Below are positions 59,105-64,000 of a stretch of 64,000 bases of DNA, in pieces. Position 1 is the first letter of the stretch. Each line of letters begins with the position of its first letter. A model generated the notes under the pieces. The model saw nothing but the letters and a program-made list of their open reading frames with translations, was not told the DNA's origin and made no database searches. The translations under genes and the position numbers were made by a program. Origin of the DNA: Allopseudospirillum japonicum (GTDB lineage Bacteria > Pseudomonadota > Gammaproteobacteria > Pseudomonadales > Halomonadaceae); the NCBI RefSeq assembly GCF_900108915.1, contig NZ_FNYH01000007.1, positions 1 to 64,000 of the forward strand. The letters run 5' to 3'.

Positions 59105-60619
59105 CTAAATGATCGCTGCCTTGATATCTCTAATGATATTAGCCCCAACTCTTTTATCGCTAGGGGTCTTCGCAAAAGCAACCTTATAACGATTGTCATC
59201 AATAAACCGTAGGTGGTTATGATTTCCATCTTCAACTACTTCTAGCCCCATGGCTTTGAGAGAGCTTTTCATACTAGATGTCACCCCGTTATAATTATTA
59301 AAAACTTGCTTTAGCTCTTCTATAATTCGTTCCCTAGTGCCATCTATCGAGTTGTTTTCTAAAACATCATTTAGCAGTTGTCGCTTCCTAGAATTCGCCT
59401 GTTGTGATTTAGCATATTCATTTAGAGCATCAAGGACTAAATCAGTTATTTCCCCTTTAAACTTTTCTTTTTCATTGCCAAAAATCAGAATAGGGTTGCC
59501 TTTCTTTGATGAGTTACCTTGAAGATCATCGAATCTAAGCTTCAATACATGGTAATCAGATTTAGATTTGTCTAGCTGCTCTTGAGCTTCGATTGTTGCA
59601 AGCATTTGCTCATTAATTTCGTATTCGTACTTTTCCTTAAGTTGTTCTATAACGTTTTCTTGTTCTTCAAGCTGTGAAAAAGCTTCTTCTGCGAGAGCTT
59701 GATATTCACTATCATTACTAAGCTCTACAAAACGTTTTTTTAGCTGAACCCTGGAGTCCTTTTGCCTCTTAGCTCTGACATCTGTTGGACTAAAATGCCG
59801 TTTCTTGTTGTAACCGTTAGTCGTATGGGTGATATATGAAAGGACATGCTGTATTAAATTTTCATTGGACTGAATGACATCCGTTAGGGTATCTCGCAGT
59901 AATAATCGACTGTAGCAATAACCTCGACTAAAAGAGGGATAGATAATGTTTATAGCACCATCCCAAGCTGAGTATTGACGGGTAAGAACCCCCTCTAACT
60001 CCCAACTATCAATCTCCTCTTCAGAGTAGACAACTTGAGCTAAGCCAACTAACTGCTCTTGCAATCTATTTGGATCAACTAGTGGCTGATTATCCTTTTT
60101 GCAATTACTAACAAAAACAAGCGGATAGTTGCGTTCTGAACGTTCAACTTCAAAACTAAGTGCTTTGAAATCATCAAGATTATTCTTGAGCTTTTGAGTG
60201 CGAAGTCCAACTGTGGTTTTAGGGTTAAGGTTGGCATTTTTTAGCAAGAAACTGACCAGTTTTGGTCTAGTAGTGCTCGGTATATCCTTAACCAAAGTAC
60301 TGATGTCGCTGGTTTCGAGTAGGACTGAAACAGTTGTAATATCACCTTCGTATTTAATTCCTAGCTCAGTAATCCATTGCCTTCCTCTTACAGTTCGATC
60401 TGGATGGCTAAGTAAGATGGAATAAATTGCAGGCGCTAGTTCACTAGCAGCAAATGTTCTCACTTTGGTTTTTTCAAAAGAGAATTCTTCTCCACTCAGT
60501 AACATGTCTCTTGTAAAGTGTTGTTTTGTAACGGTTTTAAGCCAGCCTGCGATTGTTCTAAGAGCGACAGAAAAACTATCGTGCCCTAATATTTCAAACT
60601 GATTTACGTAAATTAGCAT
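59105..60619 (-). CDS. Coiled-coil cassette protein with HicA-like C-terminus
   Basis: The 504-residue protein starts at ATG with AAGGGA upstream. A central alpha/beta domain (about 165-245) has PLVFVSNCKKDNQPLVDPN and VGLAQVVYSEEEI, a pattern I have seen in proteins next to defence genes but cannot name. A coiled coil follows (about 300-370). The last 60 residues (HNHLRFIDD, YKVAFAKTPSDKR) resemble a HicA/dsRBD-like fold with a conserved histidine. Role in RNA binding or defence is inferred. Lower G+C than the chromosomal neighbours. Confidence 0.6.
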   Translation of the reverse strand: MLIYVNQFEILGHDSFSVALRTIAGWLKTVTKQHFTRDMLLSGEEFSFEKTKVRTFAASELAPAIYSILLSHPDRTVRGRQWITELGIKYEGDITTVSVLLETSDISTLVKDIPSTTRPKLVSFLLKNANLNPKTTVGLRTQKLKNNLDDFKALSFEVERSERNYPLVFVSNCKKDNQPLVDPNRLQEQLVGLAQVVYSEEEIDSWELEGVLTRQYSAWDGAINIIYPSFSRGYCYSRLLLRDTLTDVIQSNENLIQHVLSYITHTTNGYNKKRHFSPTDVRAKRQKDSRVQLKKRFVELSNDSEYQALAEEAFSQLEEQENVIEQLKEKYEYEINEQMLATIEAQEQLDKSKSDYHVLKLRFDDLQGNSSKKGNPILIFGNEKEKFKGEITDLVLDALNEYAKSQQANSRKRQLLNDVLENNSIDGTRERIIEELKQVFNNYNGVTSSMKSSLKAMGLEVVEDGNHNHLRFIDDNRYKVAFAKTPSDKRVGANIIRDIKAAII

Positions 60620-60658
60620 TTCGTTCCCTTTTGGTTGGGTCTAATTTTCTACTGTGAA

Positions 60659-60740
60659 ACATAACGTTTAGGTTAAGGGGCGGCCGCGGTACGCGGGCGT
60701 CCCAGTGAGCGAAGCGAACGACTTGAACCGTATGTTAGGC
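60659..60740 (-). repeat. attC site 5
   Basis: Core ACATAAC at 60659-60665 and GTTAGGC at 60734-60740, with TTAAGGGGCGG and CCCAGTGAGCG arms shared with site 2. Confidence 0.87.
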
Positions 60741-60968
60741 ATTGAAGCCCAAGTTAACACACGAATAGCCGCCGATTCACGCCAGACAGCCAAACCTGCC
60801 ACCGTACCTGGCACGCTACCGCCACCTGCCTACGGGGGGAGGGAACAGCCACAGTTGGGATGCACTGCAAGGCTTGGAACTGGGCAAAACCAATGCAACA
60901 GGAAGGAAGCACGAACAGCATGATGGGTTTCTGGCCTCCCTGCTTGCACCAACCAAAAAGCTAATTAT
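60741..60968 (-). other. Small cassette without a convincing gene
   Basis: The cassette of about 230 bp lies between attC sites 5 and 6. Neither strand has a good frame; one minus-strand frame lacks an ATG and has a stop in the middle. It may be a non-coding cassette, a decayed one, or carry a promoter or small RNA. Confidence 0.5.
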
Positions 60969-61030
60969 GCCTAACGGCAAACTTCAGCCGCGCGCGCCTT
61001 TGGCGCGTCGGCTGGAAGTTTTTGTTGGGC
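60969..61030 (-). repeat. attC site 6
   Basis: Core GCCTAAC at 60969-60975 and GTTGGGC at 61024-61030 around strong arms AACTTCAGCCG/CGGCTGGAAGTT; 62 bp. Confidence 0.88.
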
Positions 61031-61042
61031 GACTATTGCCAA

Positions 61043-61720
61043 TCAGACTTGTTTCACTCGATATGTTACACCGCCCATGATACCTGCCTCAGGTAATGTT
61101 CTGTAGTCAGCTTTGCCGAATGATGAGACTTTTTGCTGCGCGTCCACATCCTCAATAACCCACTGCTTGTTATATGTATAAGGCCCTACATGGTCTTTCA
61201 AAAAAGAAAAATACAGTGTATTCAATAAATCCTGAACTGTATCGAATTGATTTATTTCTGCTTCCATTTCATTGTAGCCAAACTCAGACAAGTCGATAAT
61301 TAAAGAGTTTTCATCAGGAAATTCGTCACCTTTTTTGATAGCTGTTTGAGAGGCGTCAAGCTTGGATTCAATGCGATTGATTTTTTCTGATAATTCTTGG
61401 GATATTTGCTTGCTTTGCTTTAACTCATCTAATTCTCTTTTTACAGAATCGATTATTTCACTAGACTCCTCAATTTCCTTGCCACCGTCTTTAACATGAA
61501 AGACATAATTTCGCATACTTTCACCGTATGCTCTTAATTCCGGCATAGCAACATTAGATATCGCTTTTGCATCCGTTCGAATTTCGATTAACAATTGCTT
61601 GGTATTTTCGTTTACAGCGTCCGTTTCTTTCTTTTGATGCAGTGAAAGCCATATTGCGACAATAGCTAAAACCAGGGAAGCAATACTTGCGATTAGCGAT
61701 ATAATAGTTTCTGCATCCAT
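61043..61720 (-). CDS. Membrane-anchored coiled-coil cassette protein
   Basis: The 225-residue protein has an N-terminal transmembrane helix (TIISLIASIASLVLAIVAIW), a long coiled coil (about 35-125) and a small C-terminal globular domain ending TYRVKQV. GGGAGA precedes the ATG. No known domain is recognised. Membrane-tethered coiled coils occur in several effector or sensor roles, but function is unknown. Confidence 0.65.
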   Translation of the reverse strand: MDAETIISLIASIASLVLAIVAIWLSLHQKKETDAVNENTKQLLIEIRTDAKAISNVAMPELRAYGESMRNYVFHVKDGGKEIEESSEIIDSVKRELDELKQSKQISQELSEKINRIESKLDASQTAIKKGDEFPDENSLIIDLSEFGYNEMEAEINQFDTVQDLLNTLYFSFLKDHVGPYTYNKQWVIEDVDAQQKVSSFGKADYRTLPEAGIMGGVTYRVKQV

Positions 61721-61748
61721 AAAGTTCTCCCGTTTTGTTACGTCTTAC

Positions 61749-61820
61749 GCCCAACGTGGAGCTAAGGGGCGCGCCGCCGGCCTTATCGGCGGAGCGTCCC
61801 TCTTGAGCGCCGGGTTATGC
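61749..61820 (-). repeat. attC site 7
   Basis: Core GCCCAAC at 61749-61755 and GTTATGC at 61814-61820 around GCCGCCGGCC/GGCGGAGCG arms; the stop codon of the next gene lies within the second core. Confidence 0.87.
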
Positions 61821-63419
61821 CATGCGAGGTGCAAAATTGCCGAAGTACCTCTTCAAAGAGCTTGATATTACGTCTCGACAGTCGCCCTTCGCCAGCCTTA
61901 CTACCAACTCAGGAAGACTCCCGTTCGCTAGGCCAAGTGCGGAACCCGCTTGAGCGGATAGTGACTTGCGGTTGTATATCGCCAACAGTCCTTCAAAGTC
62001 CCTACCTGATATCACCGTGTTGAACTCTGCGAGCGTTTGAGAATATATTGCTTCGACGTCTATTCCGCCTGCAAGTGAGTGCAACGCAGACGTCAATGCA
62101 GTAGCACCTTTGGCCTTTTCATCAAACATGTTGAGTTGGAATTTAATTTCACTGGCAGCTCTAAGTGAAACCTGCGTTTCCAGCTCCCCCTGCAAACGGG
62201 CGAATATGGCATCGGAGACGGCCTGAAAATCTGCGTTGTGATCGCGTGCCAATCGGTTACTGACTATCTCTAGAACCTCTCTTGTGCAGAATAGATTTTC
62301 AACCTCGGCAACTGAGAGAACGAAAATTGATTCTTGCTCCAGTTTCTGAATTTCAGCAGGCACTCGCCGGTCTCGATCAATAATTCCAGAGACATTCAGA
62401 TGATGAAGTTGGGAATTTGCTTTGAGTGCCTTCACGGACTGAATTACTTGACTACAACTCCCAACGGGAATAACCAAAAAGTCTTTGAGAATCGCCGTGT
62501 ATAGAGCGGAATCGTAACTGCCATTTATGCCCTCTACAAAAACGACGGGCTTTCGACTACCAAGGATTTCTAGCAACAAGTCTTCCGGGATGTTGTCGTC
62601 CGAATTAAAAGGCTCCCATTCCCAAACGGTTCCATCAAACGATTTGAGCCAAATCTTCTTCGAGCTTTCTTTCGCAGCCGCAAAATCCACGTCGTGGGTT
62701 AGGTAGATAAAAAGGCAGTCAGGCCTTAAGTGTTCGATCTCTGTCCAAAGTGGAGTTTGGATAGACTTATGCAAATGCAGTTCAGGTTCATCAACTACGA
62801 TGATTCCATTTTGAGGTGCTGCCAGGCATTGGCCAATGAGGTAGAAAACAACCCTTTCTCCATCGCTCATTTCTGATGAGTTATATGTCTTCGATACATC
62901 ACTAGAGACAGAAGTTTGAATTCGGAGCCCCCCAATAATCAGTTTCCTATGGGGAAGTATGGTTTCCCATACCTTCTTTACCTTGTCCAATTTCGTTGTT
63001 GGAGGGGATACGCGCAGATCGGTAGCTTTCGATGCGGTTAAGTATTTGGCACTCTCTTCTGTATGGTCGGAGAAAAGGTAGACCATTAACTTCTCGAAGT
63101 CGCTTAGCAGAGATACTGAAGGCTTATCGGCCCAACGGTATGCTTTTTTGTTTTGCCTTCCATGAATTGGGTTGCCAAATAGAAGATCGGTTTCGGCCAA
63201 ATCAATTGCTGTTGGTGTAGATGTATCGGGCATTGCCAAGGATTTCTGGGCTGAAATTCTATGTACGCGTGAAGCATCTGGTGAATTGAATTCGATCCAA
63301 GTTCCCAACCGGGTTTTACCTGCGCCATTGGCACCGACGAACAGTAGGCTATTGGAGGTTTCAATCTCAACATTACCTCGATCCTTCGTTGGCAATGTCA
63401 ATTTGTAATTGTTCAGCAT
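61815..63419 (-). CDS. Fused AAA ATPase-DUF4435 (Toprim-like) protein, PARIS-like
   Basis: The 534-residue protein starts at ATG with AAGGTA upstream. ATPase part: Walker A GANGAGKT (29-36), ABC-type signature SDGE (185-188), Walker B VVDEPELHL (208-216), and the LTHD switch histidine (240-243). The C-terminal part has the DUF4435 pattern: VFVEG (293-297), VIPVGS, GIIDRDRR (345-352) and VENLF (373-377). In PARIS these two activities are AriA and AriB, sometimes fused. A defence role is inferred from this architecture and the cassette location; OLD-family nucleases are the nearest alternative. Confidence 0.68.
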   Translation of the reverse strand: MLNNYKLTLPTKDRGNVEIETSNSLLFVGANGAGKTRLGTWIEFNSPDASRVHRISAQKSLAMPDTSTPTAIDLAETDLLFGNPIHGRQNKKAYRWADKPSVSLLSDFEKLMVYLFSDHTEESAKYLTASKATDLRVSPPTTKLDKVKKVWETILPHRKLIIGGLRIQTSVSSDVSKTYNSSEMSDGERVVFYLIGQCLAAPQNGIIVVDEPELHLHKSIQTPLWTEIEHLRPDCLFIYLTHDVDFAAAKESSKKIWLKSFDGTVWEWEPFNSDDNIPEDLLLEILGSRKPVVFVEGINGSYDSALYTAILKDFLVIPVGSCSQVIQSVKALKANSQLHHLNVSGIIDRDRRVPAEIQKLEQESIFVLSVAEVENLFCTREVLEIVSNRLARDHNADFQAVSDAIFARLQGELETQVSLRAASEIKFQLNMFDEKAKGATALTSALHSLAGGIDVEAIYSQTLAEFNTVISGRDFEGLLAIYNRKSLSAQAGSALGLANGSLPELVVRLAKGDCRDVISSSLKRYFGNFAPRMA

Positions 63420-63444
63420 GTGTGCGTACCTTGGTTTTTATAGG

Positions 63445-63525
63445 GCATAACGCTCGCCATAACCGGCCACAAAAAGTGGAGCGCAGCGCAGCTTTTTGTT
63501 GTCCGAGTTTATGGCTTTGTTAGAA
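63445..63525 (-). repeat. attC site 8
   Basis: Core GCATAAC at 63445-63451 and GTTAGAA at 63519-63525 with inner CAAAAAG/CTTTTTG arms; closest to a textbook attC in arrangement. Confidence 0.88.
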
Positions 63526-63527
63526 AA

Positions 63528-63938
63528 CTACTTAGAGTAAGGCTCAAATCTATGGCTATTATAATAATAAGCTGTAAACGTACCATCAGACTGAAGCACC
63601 CCTAAACGAATGTCGTAAGGTTCACGAAAGTAGTGAGATCCAGCATCATCTTGCGAATCAAATATTGGGTTCTCGCATACTTCTATAACAACAGCAGGTT
63701 CTCCTTCCAAGGGAAGCTTTCGATCCTTAAAGCCAGATTTCCACCGAACTAGATCGCCTTTTTTAAAAATATGTTGTTGACTATATCGCTCATATAATTC
63801 TAGTAATTTTTCTGGTGTAGCAACTGATTTCTTTTCAGTAATCGCTGAACTTATAAGCTGCTTTAATAGGTCTGTAGCATCAGAGCCCGACTCTTTGCTT
63901 AATAATGACATTAAAGCTTTGCTATCAATTTCCGACAT
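63528..63938 (-). CDS. Small cassette protein with a compact beta-rich domain
   Basis: The 136-residue protein has an N-terminal helical region and a C-terminal beta-rich domain with IFKKGDLVRWKSGFKDRKL, PAVVIEVCEN, YFREPYDIRLGVL and FTAYYYNSHRFEPY. I have seen this GDLVRWK...FREPYD...RFEPY pattern in cassette-type hypothetical proteins. Function unknown. It is the right-most complete cassette gene in the window and its promoter region reaches to the edge. Confidence 0.65.
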   Translation of the reverse strand: MSEIDSKALMSLLSKESGSDATDLLKQLISSAITEKKSVATPEKLLELYERYSQQHIFKKGDLVRWKSGFKDRKLPLEGEPAVVIEVCENPIFDSQDDAGSHYFREPYDIRLGVLQSDGTFTAYYYNSHRFEPYSK

Positions 63939-64000
63939 TTCTTAAGCCCTCTACCCTAGTATTAAAATCTATTACATTTGACGTCTTTTCATCAGAAATA

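Larger units (their letters stand above)
56454..64000 (-). mobile_element. Integron gene-cassette array (distal end; continues past the window)
   Basis: Eight attC-like sites, each with outer RYYYAAC and GTTRRRY core sites and an imperfect palindrome between, separate genes at 0.2-1.9 kb intervals. In six sites the GTTRRRY overlaps or abuts the stop codon of the gene to its right, so cassettes read on the minus strand and insertion would occur from the right. No intI or attI is in the window. Either an integrase lies to the right or this is an integrase-less attC cluster. The left boundary is the core at 56448-56454, 264 bp from prfC. Confidence 0.88.

Noticed and set aside
58752-59108. 118-codon plus-strand frame across attC site 4 and the small cassette
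   Set aside because: It begins inside the attC and opposes the frame whose stop codon fits the attC core; low-complexity, repeat-like composition.
60695-61070. Plus-strand frames across attC sites 5 and 6
   Set aside because: They run through attC palindromes and have no ribosome-binding site.

Overview
The window looks like chromosome from a Gram-negative, motile, type IV-piliated gammaproteobacterium of moderate G+C. This rests on the minor-pilin cluster, NtrB/NtrC and DctB/DctD sigma-54 regulators, three chemoreceptors, Zur-type operators, RF3 (prfC), panBCD and an AlkK/DUF1302/DUF1329 lipid-handling cluster. A member of the Pseudomonadales would fit, but the sequence alone does not fix the order. 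No rRNA, tRNA or CRISPR array was recognised.

Layout. 1-900: the 5' third of a TonB-dependent receptor, cut off next to a block of hairpins, with a Zur-like box upstream. 1.2-3 kb: a stand-alone JetD-like (DUF2220) protein divergent from a pRiA4b ORF-3 family protein. 3-6.7 kb: DctB/DctD-type two-component system. 6.7-9 kb: NicO-type metal transporter with its own near-perfect Zur-like box, a DUF1007 protein and a divergent DUF4124 protein. 9.2-13.5 kb: ntrB-ntrC, a polysaccharide deacetylase-like protein lacking its metal ligands, and a DnaJ-related protein. 13.5-15.2 kb: aromatic/aspartate aminotransferase behind a long, hairpin-rich leader. 15.3-18.7 kb: a 48-residue membrane protein and type IV minor pilins (pilE, fimT, pilW, pilX, pilV) without pilY1. 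18.6-26.7 kb: EamA transporter, acetoacetate-CoA ligase, Aer-like receptor, and a solute-binding protein paired with a GGDEF/EAL protein. 26.8-31 kb: panD, panC, panB, folK, pcnB. 31-39 kb: Cache-type chemoreceptor, then AlkK, DUF1302 and DUF1329. 39.4-43.3 kb: ribF and ileS.

43.3-51.2 kb is a tightly packed run: glycosyltransferase, gmd, rmd, wzm, wzt, then GspF- and GspE-like genes. Gmd and Rmd would make GDP-D-rhamnose, and Wzm/Wzt with its C-terminal glycan-binding domain would export a rhamnose-containing polysaccharide. The type II/IV pilus-like assembly pair is translationally coupled to wzt. 51.3-56.2 kb holds a NIT/CZB-type chemoreceptor, a TatD nuclease and prfC.

From about 56.45 kb to the right edge lies an integron gene-cassette array, the main accessory region. 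Eight attC-like sites separate cassettes whose genes mostly read on the minus strand, so an integrase and attI, if present, should lie to the right of the window. Cargo: two membrane-anchored unknowns, a DUF5655/PD-(D/E)XK-like protein, an inverted YefM/YoeB toxin-antitoxin pair with its own palindromic operator, a coiled-coil protein with a HicA-like tail, a fused AAA ATPase-DUF4435 protein resembling single-chain PARIS (AriA+AriB), a small cassette protein, and cassettes with little or no coding content. The array therefore looks like a reservoir of candidate defence genes.
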